Positions 7,535-17,289 of a stretch of 64,000 bases of DNA are shown here, piece by piece. This DNA is from JAOAGA01 sp964540515 (GTDB taxonomy: Bacteria; CALINM01), in the NCBI GenBank assembly GCA_964540515.1, contig CAZIMS010000004.1, positions 1 through 64,000 of the forward strand, in the 5' to 3' direction. The notes beneath the pieces were generated by a model that saw nothing but the letters and a program-made list of their open reading frames with translations, was not told the DNA's origin and did not search any database. A program made the position numbers and the translations under genes. Within the stretch, counting starts at the first letter, position 1. The number at the start of each line of letters is the position of its first letter.

Positions 7535-10500
7535 TTGGATACAATTTATGGTTTTTATAGCAAGACCGACGATATAAAGGATTTTAACTCAATAAAAATT
7601 TCAATTGCATCACCTGAAAAGATAAAGGAATGGTCTCATGGTGAGGTAAAGAAACCCGAAACAATTAATTACAGAACCTTTAAACCTGAAAAAGATGGAC
7701 TTTTCTGTGCTAGAATTTTTGGACCTATTAAAGATCATGAGTGTAATTGTGGTAAGTATAAGAGGATGAAACACAGAAATATAGTCTGTGAGAGATGCGG
7801 TGTTGAGGTAATTCATTCAAGAGTTAGAAGAGAGAGGATGGGACATATAGAGCTTGCAGCACCTGTAGCTCATATCTGGTTTTTGAGAAGCTTACCAAGT
7901 AGAATAGGAACTTTACTTGATATACAATTGAAACAGTTGGAAAGAGTTCTATATTTTGAGGCACACATAGTGGTTGATCCTAAAAATACTGACCTTGTAA
8001 AAGGTGAGATATTAACTGACGAGCAATACAAATTAGCTTTATCAAAATATGGAGATGGTTCCTTCGAGGCAGGAATGGGGGCTGAAGCAATTAAGGAGTT
8101 ATTAAAAAGGCTTGACTTGAAAGAGCTTGCTGATTCTCTTAGAGTTGAGATGGCTGATACTGTGTCAGATGCAAAGAAAAAAAAGATTGCAAAAAGACTT
8201 AAGATTATTGATGCCTTTATAAAGTCTGGTAATAAACCAGAATGGATGATTTTAGATGTAATTCCCGTTTTACCTCCAGATTTGAGACCACTTGTTCAGT
8301 TAGAAGGTGGTAGATTTGGTTCATCAGATTTAAACGATCTTTATAGAAGGGTCATTAATAGAAATAACCGATTAAAAAAGCTTATAGAGCTTAATGCACC
8401 AGAAATAATTATAAGAAACGAAAAAAGGATGCTGCAAGAATCGGTTGATGCCCTATTTGATAATGGTAAAAGAGGTAGAGCTGTACTCGGTAGTCATAAA
8501 AGACCATTGAAATCCCTGAGCGATATGATTAGAGGTAAGCAGGGTAGATTTAGACATAATCTATTAGGTAAAAGAGTTGATTATTCAGGAAGATCCGTAA
8601 TCGTGGTGGGACCACATCTTAGAATGCATCAGTGTGGTTTACCTAAAGTGATGGCTTTAGAACTATTTAAGCCTTTTATCTATTGGAAGCTCGAACAAAA
8701 AGGTGTTTCTACTACGATGAAAGTCATAAAGAAAATAGTTGAGAGAGAAAGACCAGAGGTATGGGACGCCCTTGAAGAAGTTACAAGAGAACACCCTGTA
8801 TTGTTAAACAGGGCACCAACCTTACACAGATTGGGTATACAAGCCTTTGAGCCTGTTCTTATCGAGGGTAAGGCTATTCAGCTTCACCCCCTTGTATGTA
8901 CAGCTTTCAACGCTGATTTTGATGGAGACCAGATGGCTGTTCATATTCCTTTATCTGTAGAGGCTCAGACTGAGGCAAGAGTTTTAATGATGTCTACCAA
9001 CAATATTCTTTCTCCTGCTAACGGAAAACCTATTATAGGTCCCACTCAGGATATTGTATTAGGTCTCTATTATATGACCCGAGAACGTCCTCTTGATAAG
9101 GGTGAAGGGAAGGTTTTTGCAAGCATTGACGAGGTAAGGATAGCCTTTGATACAAAAGAGGTTGAATTACATGCAAAAATAAAAGTTAGGATCAACGGAA
9201 AACTCATAGATACCACTGTGGGAAGATGTTTAGTCTATGAGATAATGCCTAAAGAGATGCCTTTTTCAATAGTTAATAAGGTTTTAAACAAGAAAGAGCT
9301 TAATAATATAATAGATTACTCCTATAGGGTCTTTGGTCAAAAAACAACTGTAATTATTGCAGACAGATTAAAAGATTTAGGTTTTGCTATGGCTAAGGTT
9401 GCTGGCATCTCCATCTGTATAGACCATTTAATCATCCCAACACAAAAGGATAAGATTATAGAAGAAGGGATGAAAAAAGATATGGAGATTGAAAACCAGT
9501 ATGCCCATGGACATATTACAGCCGGAGAGAAATATAACAAAAAGGTTGACCTTTGGCAGACCATCACAGACAAGATTAAAAGAGAGATGATGAATGAGCT
9601 TAAGATGGAGCAAATTGAGCGTGATGGCAAGAAAGTTTTAACAGAGAGCTTTAACTCAATATATATAATGGCAGACTCTGGTGCAAGAGGTAGTACCCAG
9701 CAGATAGTTCAGCTTGCTGGTATGAGAGGTTTAATGGCAAAACCTTCAGGACAGATTATAGAAACACCAATTACAGCAAACTTTAAAGAAGGATTGTCAG
9801 TATTACAATACTTTATTTCAACTCATGGTGCAAGAAAAGGATTGGCAGATACGGCTTTAAAAACAGCAAATGCTGGATATCTTACCAGAAGGCTTGTTGA
9901 CGTAGCACAAGATGTATTAATTACTATTGAAGATTGTAAAACAATAGATGGTATATATCTTACACATTTAATTAACTCAGCTGGAGAGATTGAAGAGAGA
10001 TTGTCAGAAAGGATTTTAGGAAGAATAGCAATAGAAGATATTAGAGATCCCTATACTAATGAAATAATTATTAAATCTGGTGAAGAATTTACTGAAAGCA
10101 TTGTGGCAAAGATTGAAGATGCTGGTTTTGATAAGGTTAAAGTAAGATCTCCACTTACTTGTAAGTCCAAAAGAGGTATTTGTGTTAAATGTTATGGTAG
10201 AGATTTGGCGAGAGGGCACCTCGTTAACATTGGAGAGGCCGTTGGCATTATTGCTGCGCAGTCAATAGGTGAACCAGGCACTCAGCTTACTATGAGAACA
10301 TTCCATTTGGGAGGTACAGCTGGTGCTAAAGCAGAGAAAAACACACTTGAAATAAGGAATGAGGGTTTCATAAAGCTTATCAATGTTCAAACCGTTAAAG
10401 ACAGAGACGGCAATCTCGTTGTTACTAATAGACATGGAGAGATAGCAGTTGTAGATAATTTCGGTAGAGAAAGAGAAAAATACTCCATTATCTATGGTGC

Positions 10501-11632
10501 AAGACTATTAATAAAAGATGGTGATAAGGTTAATGGAGGCCAAAGAGTTGCTGAATGGGATCCCTATTATATACCTATAATCACGGAAGTAGGTGGTATT
10601 ATTAAATTTGGTGATATCATAGACGGTGTTACAATAAAAGATCAAGTTGACGAAGTAACAGGAATGTCTCAAAAAATCGTTATCGAGCACAAAGATGTTA
10701 ATCTTAGACCAAGAATATCAATTAAAGACCTAGCTGGAAAGACTATAAAAGCACCCGAAACCGGAATGGAAGCACGTTATCATTTACCGGTCAGTGCCAT
10801 GATAATTGTAACGGAAGGACAGGAAGTTGCTGCTGGCGACATAATTGCAAAATATCCTAGAGAAATTACTAAACAGCACGATATTACAGGTGGATTGCCA
10901 AGAGTTGCGGAGCTTTTCGAAGCAAGAAAACCCAAAAAATTCGCTATTATTTCTGAGATTGATGGTGTCGTATATTTTGGAAAAGATAGTAAAGGTAAGC
11001 GGCAAGTTGTTATAAAGCCAGATGTGGGTGAAGAAAAGGTCTATCAAATCCCAAAAGGTAAGTATATTATAGTTAGAGAAAAAGAAAGAATTAAGGCAGG
11101 AGAAAAACTAATAGAAGGCTCACCCAACCCCCATGATATTCTGAAAGTTTTGGGTGAGAAGGAGTTAGCAAGGTTTCTTGTCGATGAGATACAGAATGTT
11201 TATAGGCTTCAGGGTGTTAAGATTAATGATAAACATTTTGAGATAATCGTTAGACAGATGCTTAAAAAAGTTAAGATAACTGATGCTGGTGATACAAACT
11301 TTATAATTGGTGATATTGTTGATAAGGTTATTTTTGAAGAAGAAAACAGAAGGGTAGTAGGTGAAGGCAAAAAACCTGCAAGGGCAGATGCTTTGTTTTA
11401 TGGTATTACTAAAGCATCATTAAGCACCGAGAGCTTTATCTCTGCTGCATCGTTTCAAGAGACCACAAAAGTACTCACTCAAGCAGCAATAGAAGGCAAG
11501 ATTGATTACTTAAAAGGGTTAAAAGAAAATGTCATAGTAGGAAGGCTTGTACCAGCTGGAACCGGATTAACAAGATATGGAAAGATTTTGATATCAACTG
11601 ATAATGAAACAGAAGTTAAACAATCGGCATAA
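7535..11632 (+). CDS. rpoC: DNA-directed RNA polymerase subunit beta'
   Basis: The 1365-residue protein starts with TTG after a perfect AAAGGAGGT site. The N-terminal zinc site has C70, C72, C85 and C88 (CNC and CERC). The catalytic NADFDGDQM loop lies at residues 459-467, with the three Mg-binding aspartates D461, D463 and D465. A second zinc site contains CKSKRGICVKCYGRDL, followed by GEAVGIIAAQSIGEPGTQLT. It forms the clamp and active centre of RNA polymerase. It is the last gene of the block and is followed by a strong terminator. Confidence 0.98.
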   Translation: MDTIYGFYSKTDDIKDFNSIKISIASPEKIKEWSHGEVKKPETINYRTFKPEKDGLFCARIFGPIKDHECNCGKYKRMKHRNIVCERCGVEVIHSRVRRERMGHIELAAPVAHIWFLRSLPSRIGTLLDIQLKQLERVLYFEAHIVVDPKNTDLVKGEILTDEQYKLALSKYGDGSFEAGMGAEAIKELLKRLDLKELADSLRVEMADTVSDAKKKKIAKRLKIIDAFIKSGNKPEWMILDVIPVLPPDLRPLVQLEGGRFGSSDLNDLYRRVINRNNRLKKLIELNAPEIIIRNEKRMLQESVDALFDNGKRGRAVLGSHKRPLKSLSDMIRGKQGRFRHNLLGKRVDYSGRSVIVVGPHLRMHQCGLPKVMALELFKPFIYWKLEQKGVSTTMKVIKKIVERERPEVWDALEEVTREHPVLLNRAPTLHRLGIQAFEPVLIEGKAIQLHPLVCTAFNADFDGDQMAVHIPLSVEAQTEARVLMMSTNNILSPANGKPIIGPTQDIVLGLYYMTRERPLDKGEGKVFASIDEVRIAFDTKEVELHAKIKVRINGKLIDTTVGRCLVYEIMPKEMPFSIVNKVLNKKELNNIIDYSYRVFGQKTTVIIADRLKDLGFAMAKVAGISICIDHLIIPTQKDKIIEEGMKKDMEIENQYAHGHITAGEKYNKKVDLWQTITDKIKREMMNELKMEQIERDGKKVLTESFNSIYIMADSGARGSTQQIVQLAGMRGLMAKPSGQIIETPITANFKEGLSVLQYFISTHGARKGLADTALKTANAGYLTRRLVDVAQDVLITIEDCKTIDGIYLTHLINSAGEIEERLSERILGRIAIEDIRDPYTNEIIIKSGEEFTESIVAKIEDAGFDKVKVRSPLTCKSKRGICVKCYGRDLARGHLVNIGEAVGIIAAQSIGEPGTQLTMRTFHLGGTAGAKAEKNTLEIRNEGFIKLINVQTVKDRDGNLVVTNRHGEIAVVDNFGREREKYSIIYGARLLIKDGDKVNGGQRVAEWDPYYIPIITEVGGIIKFGDIIDGVTIKDQVDEVTGMSQKIVIEHKDVNLRPRISIKDLAGKTIKAPETGMEARYHLPVSAMIIVTEGQEVAAGDIIAKYPREITKQHDITGGLPRVAELFEARKPKKFAIISEIDGVVYFGKDSKGKRQVVIKPDVGEEKVYQIPKGKYIIVREKERIKAGEKLIEGSPNPHDILKVLGEKELARFLVDEIQNVYRLQGVKINDKHFEIIVRQMLKKVKITDAGDTNFIIGDIVDKVIFEEENRRVVGEGKKPARADALFYGITKASLSTESFISAASFQETTKVLTQAAIEGKIDYLKGLKENVIVGRLVPAGTGLTRYGKILISTDNETEVKQSA

Positions 11633-11644
11633 CAAAGTTGCTAT

Positions 11645-11682
11645 AGAAGGGGAGTTATAAAAAAATGTTCCCCTTCTTTTTT
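11645..11682 (+). terminator. Rho-independent terminator after rpoC
   Basis: AGAAGGGGA (11645-11653) pairs perfectly with TCCCCTTCT (11669-11677) and runs into a T-rich tract. It lies 12 bases after the rpoC stop, as expected for the end of the rpoBC transcript. Confidence 0.9.
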
Positions 11683-11705
11683 AAAATTTTCAAAATGGAG
11701 AAGAG

Positions 11706-12476
11706 ATGAAAATAGCGATATCAGGAAAGGGTGGGGTAGGTAAGACTACACTGGCAGGAGCTCTTGCAAGATATATAGCTGACCTAAACTATAAAGTTTT
11801 AGCTATAGATGCTGACCCCGACGCTAATTTAGCCTCAGCAATTGGCATTTCAAAGGAGCTATTAAAAGATATAAAACCCATTTCTGAAATGAAGGAACTC
11901 ATATCAGAAAGAACTGGTACTAAAGCAGGTTCTTTTGGTGGTATGTTTATTTTAAATCCAAAAGTTGATGACCTTCCAGACAAATTTAGTATCGAATATA
12001 AAGGCGTAAAAATGATGCTTTTAGGTATTGTAGAAAGTGCTGGTACAGGATGTTTTTGTCCAGAGAATACGCTATTGAAAGCCCTATTAAGGCATCTTTT
12101 TGTTGCCAGAGATGAGGTTGTTATTGTAGATATGGAAGCTGGGCTGGAACATTTAACAAGAGGCACTACTGCCTATGTAAATAAATTTATCGTAGTTGTA
12201 GAGCCTGGTCAAAGAAGTTTTCAGACAGCAAGACAGATAAGAGAGTTAGCAAAAGAATTAGCCGTTAAAGATGTTTGGATTGTAGGAAATAAAGTTAAAA
12301 ACGAAAGCGATAAAGATTTGATTGAGAAAGAACTCTCAGATTTTAATATACTTGGCTACTTAACTTACAATGATAAAATTATTGAATCAGACAAACTCGG
12401 CTTATCTCCCTTTGACCTGTCTGAAGAACTCAAAAAAGAAATAAAGATTATTTGGGATAATATAAATATTTTATGA
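11706..12476 (+). CDS. CooC-like nickel-insertion ATPase (MinD/ParA fold)
   Basis: The 256-residue protein has a deviant Walker A motif KGGVGKT at residues 8-14, the ADPDANLA block, and a Cys-Phe-Cys motif (C116, C118) in the context GTGCFCPENTLLKALLRHL. In CooC such a CxC pair binds metal between two subunits. MEAGLEHLTRGT also matches this family. CooC loads nickel into carbon monoxide dehydrogenase using ATP. No CO dehydrogenase gene lies in the window, so the client is not visible. A GGAGAAGAG site precedes the ATG. Its 3' end overlaps the convergent cytochrome gene by 6 bases. Confidence 0.85.
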   Translation: MKIAISGKGGVGKTTLAGALARYIADLNYKVLAIDADPDANLASAIGISKELLKDIKPISEMKELISERTGTKAGSFGGMFILNPKVDDLPDKFSIEYKGVKMMLLGIVESAGTGCFCPENTLLKALLRHLFVARDEVVIVDMEAGLEHLTRGTTAYVNKFIVVVEPGQRSFQTARQIRELAKELAVKDVWIVGNKVKNESDKDLIEKELSDFNILGYLTYNDKIIESDKLGLSPFDLSEELKKEIKIIWDNINIL

Positions 12477-12704
12477 TTTACGCTTATGACAGAGCAAACA
12501 TCTCTCTTTATTGGGATGGTTCTCAGGCAGAGGCATATTAGTCCCTTTACCGTGACATTCTTTGCATTTTTTCTCATCTTTTAACTCTTTATGTATTTCA
12601 TCAATAGGAACCCTTGGAGTCTTTTGGCGAGGAGCCATTAATAAAATACTAACTACTAATATGCCTATTAAAATAAATACTAAGTCAATCTTTTTAATTT
12701 TCAT
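12471..12704 (-). CDS. Small membrane-anchored diheme c-type cytochrome
   Basis: The 77-residue protein has one N-terminal hydrophobic helix at about residues 8-24, acting as an uncleaved anchor or signal peptide. Two CxxCH heme-binding motifs follow: C47-KE-C50-H51 and C69-LL-C72-H73. Nearby H38 and H63 could be distal ligands. The heme part would face the periplasm. Its start overlaps the stop of the upstream small membrane protein gene, so the two are probably co-translated. The specific redox partner is unknown. It is too short for NapB and has no other recognisable domain. Confidence 0.85.
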   Translation of the reverse strand: MKIKKIDLVFILIGILVVSILLMAPRQKTPRVPIDEIHKELKDEKKCKECHGKGTNMPLPENHPNKERCLLCHKRKS

Positions 12705-13003
12705 TAGCTTCTCTTTGTAATAAAATTTAATAAAAGAATAATTAAAACAATAAGTAATGATACAGAAAATACAATTATGTTAACTATATTATTGCCCACC
12801 GGATTAACGATGGAATAATATATTCCAAAAAATAGAAAAATAGTCAAAAGAATTGTCTTTAAAAATAGTTTGAACTTGCCGGTTAACAAAAAGACCAGTA
12901 AAATCAAATAGTACAATACTACATAGGGGCTTGATAAAAACTCATCAAAACTTTTTGGTATATTAAAAAAAATCTCCCTCAAGTATTGCACAAAATCCAT
13001 CAT
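12704..13003 (-). CDS. Small three-helix membrane protein, unknown function
   Basis: The 99-residue protein has three strongly hydrophobic segments, at about residues 27-43, 46-66 and 72-93, and a short charged tail ending ITKRS. I recognise no family. It shares a base with the start of the diheme cytochrome gene, which suggests that the two proteins work together at the membrane. Two consecutive ATG codons (13003 and 13000) are possible starts, and neither has a clear ribosome-binding site. A candidate sigma70 promoter lies 14 bases upstream, so the leader would be very short. Confidence 0.65.
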   Translation of the reverse strand: MMDFVQYLREIFFNIPKSFDEFLSSPYVVLYYLILLVFLLTGKFKLFLKTILLTIFLFFGIYYSIVNPVGNNIVNIIVFSVSLLIVLIILLLNFITKRS

Positions 13004-13017
13004 ATATTTATTTATTT

Positions 13018-13046
13018 ATTTTAAGTATTTTATAAATAAAAAACAA
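13018..13046 (-). promoter_or_regulatory. Candidate sigma70 promoter for the small membrane protein/cytochrome pair
   Basis: On the minus strand, TTGTTT (13041-13046) and TAAAAT (13018-13023) are separated by 17 bases. The region is extremely AT-rich, so chance matches are likely. The expected start of transcription is only about 8 bases before the gene. Confidence 0.4.
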
Positions 13047-13132
13047 TATATAAAAATTTATTTATAACTATAAATTTCTTTTTTCTAGTATTAACAGGTT
13101 TATTTTAGTTTACATAATATTTCTTATACGAA

Positions 13133-13816
13133 TTAATACAAATCCATAAACAGCTTATATAATACAATAGCACTTGCTGAAGAGACATTTAAAGAACCGG
13201 CCTCTGAATTAAACTCAATTTTAATGATATCATCGCAAAGACTTTTTGTTAGTTGTTTAATACCTTTACCCTCACTACCAAAAACAAGCGCAGTTTTATT
13301 TGTAAATTTGATTTGGGATAAATTTTTTGTACCATTACCCTCAAAACCGTAGACAGTAAAAAAATCTTCTTTTAGATTTCTAATAAAATCATTAATATTT
13401 GTAACTTTTGAGATGTTTAAAAAAATAGCGTTTCCTGCAGAGGCCTTAATGACCGCTGGTGTTATATCGCAGGCTCTATCTTTAGGAATTATGACAAGGT
13501 CAATATTAAAGGCATAGGAATTTCTTAAAATTGCACCTAAGTTTTGAGGATCTTCTATATGATCCAATATCAAAATTTTGTTAGCTCTTTCTATAAGACT
13601 GTCTGGATCTACATAAGGGAAATGGCTAATTTCACAGGCTATGCCTTGATGGTCTGTAGTTTTTGCTAGTTTATCAATATAATTGTTATTTGTATGTTCG
13701 TATCTAACTGTTTTTAATATATCTAAATCAAGTTTTCTTGAAATAAAGACCCTTTTAATAATCTTTGGTTTTACTTTTATAATATTTAAAACAGGATGTA
13801 AACCATATATTATCAT
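13133..13816 (-). CDS. rlmB: TrmH/SpoU-family 2'-O-ribose RNA methyltransferase (RlmB-like)
   Basis: The 227-residue protein begins MIIYGLHPVLNIIK, the short N-terminal substrate-binding domain of RlmB. The knotted SPOUT domain follows with its three motifs: NLGAILRNSYAFNIDLVII, LVFGSEGKGIKQL and SLNVSSASAIVLY. These bind S-adenosylmethionine in the trefoil knot. RlmB methylates G2251 of 23S rRNA; exact substrate choice within this family cannot be read from sequence. The start overlaps the end of pyrF by 4 bases (ATGA type). Confidence 0.88.
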   Translation of the reverse strand: MIIYGLHPVLNIIKVKPKIIKRVFISRKLDLDILKTVRYEHTNNNYIDKLAKTTDHQGIACEISHFPYVDPDSLIERANKILILDHIEDPQNLGAILRNSYAFNIDLVIIPKDRACDITPAVIKASAGNAIFLNISKVTNINDFIRNLKEDFFTVYGFEGNGTKNLSQIKFTNKTALVFGSEGKGIKQLTKSLCDDIIKIEFNSEAGSLNVSSASAIVLYKLFMDLY

Positions 13817-14490
13817 ATAAAAATGGTTTCAATATATTCTTTTGGGTTTTGAGATTCAAGAACAGGTCTTCCAACCACTATATAGTCAGCTCCTTTATCA
13901 ATAGCTTCTTTAGGAGATAAAATTCTCTTTTGATCATCAGGTGTTTTCTCTTTTCTAATTCCTGGTGTAACAACTAAAAAATCTCTGCCGCAACTTTTCT
14001 TTATATCTTCAATTTCTAAAGGAGAAGATATTACACCATTAAGTCCTGCGGATTTACCATACTGGGCAAGATAAGGAACAAATTCAGATGGAGCTATATT
14101 AATCCCAACATCTTTTAAATTCTTTTCATCCATGCTAGTAAGTACTGTTACTCCTAAAAGCAAAGGAAACTTATTATCTTTTTTAATTTCAGAGGCTTTG
14201 GTTATCATATCCTTTCCGCCTAAGATATGTAGAGTCAACATATATATGTTGTGTTCCATAGCAGAATAGACTGCTTTTTCAACAGTATTGGGAATATCAA
14301 AAAATTTCATATCAAGAAAGACCTTGTACCCACTATCTTGAACACGCTTAACTATATCAACGCCATATTTTGTGAAAGATTGCATGCCTATCTTAAAGAT
14401 AGATACTACCCCTTTAAGATCTTTTAAGAGACTGTCAATCTTTTTTAAATCTGTAGTATCGAGGGCTATGATAACTTTAGTACTATTCAT
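13813..14490 (-). CDS. pyrF: Orotidine 5'-phosphate decarboxylase
   Basis: The 225-residue TIM-barrel protein carries out the last step of UMP synthesis. The catalytic D-K-x-x-D set is visible as D60, K62 and D65 in FLDMKFFDIPNTV. The usual His in this motif (KFHDIPNTV) is Phe here, but the charged catalytic residues are intact. The phosphate-binding end GADYIVVGRPVLES is present. It lies 23 bases after proS and overlaps rlmB, in an operon with no other pyrimidine gene. Confidence 0.95.
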   Translation of the reverse strand: MNSTKVIIALDTTDLKKIDSLLKDLKGVVSIFKIGMQSFTKYGVDIVKRVQDSGYKVFLDMKFFDIPNTVEKAVYSAMEHNIYMLTLHILGGKDMITKASEIKKDNKFPLLLGVTVLTSMDEKNLKDVGINIAPSEFVPYLAQYGKSAGLNGVISSPLEIEDIKKSCGRDFLVVTPGIRKEKTPDDQKRILSPKEAIDKGADYIVVGRPVLESQNPKEYIETIFI

Positions 14491-14513
14491 AAAAACAACC
14501 CATTATAAATATA

Positions 14514-16211
14514 TTATATTTGGTTTATAAATTCTTCTAATGTAAGCAATGAACAAGATTTATCTCTTCTTCTTATAAGCTCTACTTTTTTGTCTTTTTT
14601 GAAGGTGTTTCCTATATTAATACGGAAAGGAATCCCAATCAAATCGGCATCCTTAAACTTAACACCTGGTCTTTCGTCTCGGTCATCTATTATAACCTCT
14701 TCTCCTTTTTTTAGTAAAAACTCATAAAGTTTGAAAGCCGACTCTTTAATATCATTGTCGTTTATATTCGTAGGAATAATTATATATTTAAAGGGTGCTA
14801 TGGGTTCTGGAAATATTATGCCATCTTTATCATGATTTTGTTCTATTGCTGCAGCTACTGTTCTTCCTACCCCAATGCCATAACAACCCATAACAATAAA
14901 AACTTCCTCACCTCTTTCATTTAAATAAGTAGCGTTCATAGCTTTGCTGTATTTGGTTCCAAGTTTAAATATATGACCTACTTCTATTCCCTTTTTGCTA
15001 AACAACTTTCCTTCTTCGCAACGTGGACAGGGATCGCCTAAGGTAGCATTAGACACATCAGCAAACATATCTACCTTTATGTCTCTATCGAAATTAGCAT
15101 TTATTAAATGATAGTCTCTTTCATTGGCACCTGTAACGAAATTTTTAATCCCTTTTAGAGAGATATCTGCTATCACTTTTATATCTTTACAGTTGTAGGG
15201 TCCCATAAAACCAACAGGTAGCTTAAGTATATTTTCAATCTCTTCTTCAGTAGCTGGTCTTATCTCGTTACCTCCGACTGCGTTTTTAACTTTAATCTCG
15301 TTACCTTCTCTGTCTCCTCTCAAAATTACCATGTAAAAGACAGAATCAACCATATAGATTAATGTTTTTGCAGTTTTTAATGGAGATATATTTAAAAATT
15401 TTGATACTTCTTCAATACTTTTTAAATTAGGTGTATAAACTTTTTCTAAACTATTTAAGGCTTCATCAGAGATATTGCTATTGCTAATTTTATCATTTAC
15501 TTGAGCCTTTTCTCTGTTTGCTGAGTAGCTACATTTATCGCATAAAAGTATTGTGTCCTCACCTGTATCGGCCATTACCATAAACTCGTGGGAAAAACTA
15601 CCTCCTATAGCTCCAGTATCGGCTTCTACAGCACGAAAATCAAGACCACATCTTTCAAATATCTTGCAATAGGCATCATACATCTTCATATAACTTTTTT
15701 CAGCCGATTTTTCATCAATATCAAAACTATAACCATCTTTCATTATAAATTCTCTTGATCTCATAACACCAAAGCGTGGTCTTATCTCGTCCCTAAACTT
15801 TGTTTGTATCTGATAAAGATTTATAGGCAACTCTCTGTATGATTTGATATGATTTCTTACTATGTCGGTAACTACTTCTTCATGAGTAGGTCCATAACAA
15901 AACTCTCTTCCCAGCCTATCTTTAAATCTTAGAAGTTCTTTGCCATAAAAACTCCATCTACCGCTTTCTTCCCATAATTCCTTTGGCTGGACAGAAGGCA
16001 TAAGAATCTCAATAGCACCTGCTCTATTCATCTCTTCCCTGATTATATTCTCAACCTTTTTTAAAACTCTTAAACCTAAGGGCAGATAATTATATATACC
16101 GCTGGTAAGCTTTCTTATCATTCCAGCTCTTACCATTAATTTATGGCTTATTACCTCTGCATCTGATGGGTCCTCTTTCAAAGTTGGAATAAAGTATTGG
16201 CTATACCTCAT
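14514..16211 (-). CDS. proS: Prolyl-tRNA synthetase (bacterial type with editing domain)
   Basis: I start at the ATG at 16211, giving 565 residues beginning MRYSQYFIPTLKEDPSDAE. It directly follows a GGAGGTAAGAAG ribosome-binding site. A frame from 16238 would translate that site and overlap ispG. Class II motifs are visible: motif 2 in FRDEIRPRFGVMRSREF and motif 3 in CYGIGVGRTVAAAIEQ. An insertion domain for editing alanyl-tRNA lies between them. The C-terminal anticodon-binding domain holds IIDDRDERPGVKFKDADLIGIP. It follows ispG by 4 bases. Confidence 0.96.
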   Translation of the reverse strand: MRYSQYFIPTLKEDPSDAEVISHKLMVRAGMIRKLTSGIYNYLPLGLRVLKKVENIIREEMNRAGAIEILMPSVQPKELWEESGRWSFYGKELLRFKDRLGREFCYGPTHEEVVTDIVRNHIKSYRELPINLYQIQTKFRDEIRPRFGVMRSREFIMKDGYSFDIDEKSAEKSYMKMYDAYCKIFERCGLDFRAVEADTGAIGGSFSHEFMVMADTGEDTILLCDKCSYSANREKAQVNDKISNSNISDEALNSLEKVYTPNLKSIEEVSKFLNISPLKTAKTLIYMVDSVFYMVILRGDREGNEIKVKNAVGGNEIRPATEEEIENILKLPVGFMGPYNCKDIKVIADISLKGIKNFVTGANERDYHLINANFDRDIKVDMFADVSNATLGDPCPRCEEGKLFSKKGIEVGHIFKLGTKYSKAMNATYLNERGEEVFIVMGCYGIGVGRTVAAAIEQNHDKDGIIFPEPIAPFKYIIIPTNINDNDIKESAFKLYEFLLKKGEEVIIDDRDERPGVKFKDADLIGIPFRINIGNTFKKDKKVELIRRRDKSCSLLTLEEFINQI

Positions 16212-16215
16212 CTTC

Positions 16216-17289
16216 TTACCTCCGATATTTTTCATCAAGCAATTTAATTTCCTTTATAAACTCTTTTATCATTTCGTCAGTTTTTTCAAATCTTTTCAGC
16301 ACCCTACCCTCTTTAAAAATTATTCCACCTCTTATGCTGCCTGCTAAACCTATATCTGCATCTTTAGCTTCTCCAGGACCATTTACTTCGCAACCCATAA
16401 CAGCTACTTTGAGTGGTGACTTGATGTTTTTAATCTCTCTCTCCACATTTTTGGCGATGGCTATTACATCTATCTCTCTTCTTGCACAGGTTGGACAGGA
16501 TATTAAAGTAGGTCCTAACTCTCTTATTTTCAATGATTTTAATATTTCTTTCGCTGTATCAATCTCTTTTTCTGGGTTCGCCGTCAAAGAAACTCTTATG
16601 GTATCCCCTATCCCTCTAATCAGGAGATATCCTATACCAATAGATGATTTTATGGTTCCTGAAAACTCCGTACCTGCTTCAGTAATACCAACATGTAAAG
16701 GGTAATCAGATTTTTTAGAGAATTTTTCATAGGCACTGATGGTAGTCATTATATCGGTTGATTTAAGAGACACTTTCATATTAAAGAAATCATTATCTTC
16801 AAAAAATTTTATATACTCCATAGCACTAAATACTATACCTTCTGAGATATCATTTTCATATTTTTTTCTAATTTTAAAGTCTAAAGAACCAGAATTTACA
16901 CCAATCCTTATAGATGTATTATATTCTTTTGATTTTTTTATTATTTCTTTTAATTTTTTTCTGTTCTTTATGTTTCCAGGATTGATTCTAATACAATCTG
17001 CACCACTAGATATAGATAAAAGTGCTAATTTATAATCAAAATGTATGTCTGCTACAAGTGGTATATTAATCTTTTTCTTTATTTGAGATATTGCCATAGC
17101 TGATTCTTCGTCAGGAACGGCAACTCTTATGATCTCACATCCCCTTTTTTCTAACCTCTTAATTTGTTTTATCGTTGAGATTACATCTTTAGTGTATGTA
17201 TTGGTCATTGACTGAATAGATACAGGAGCATCCCCACCTACTGGAACTTTACCAACAAAAATTTTACGTGTTTTTCTTCTATTTATCAT
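16216..17289 (-). CDS. ispG: 4-Hydroxy-3-methylbut-2-enyl diphosphate synthase (flavodoxin/ferredoxin type)
   Basis: The 357-residue protein starts MINRRKTRKIFVGKVPVGGDAPVSIQSMTNTYT, the TIM-barrel part of GcpE. The C-terminal Fe-S domain keeps the cluster cysteines in SCPTCARREID and MGCEVNGPGEAKDADIG. It catalyses the penultimate step of the non-mevalonate isoprenoid pathway. Length is normal for the bacterial two-domain form. It is followed directly by proS. Confidence 0.96.
   Translation of the reverse strand: MINRRKTRKIFVGKVPVGGDAPVSIQSMTNTYTKDVISTIKQIKRLEKRGCEIIRVAVPDEESAMAISQIKKKINIPLVADIHFDYKLALLSISSGADCIRINPGNIKNRKKLKEIIKKSKEYNTSIRIGVNSGSLDFKIRKKYENDISEGIVFSAMEYIKFFEDNDFFNMKVSLKSTDIMTTISAYEKFSKKSDYPLHVGITEAGTEFSGTIKSSIGIGYLLIRGIGDTIRVSLTANPEKEIDTAKEILKSLKIRELGPTLISCPTCARREIDVIAIAKNVEREIKNIKSPLKVAVMGCEVNGPGEAKDADIGLAGSIRGGIIFKEGRVLKRFEKTDEMIKEFIKEIKLLDEKYRR

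Noticed and set aside
16212..16238. Longer proS start at 16238
   Set aside because: It would translate the GGAGGTAAGAAG ribosome-binding site and overlap ispG; the conserved protein starts at MRYSQYF.
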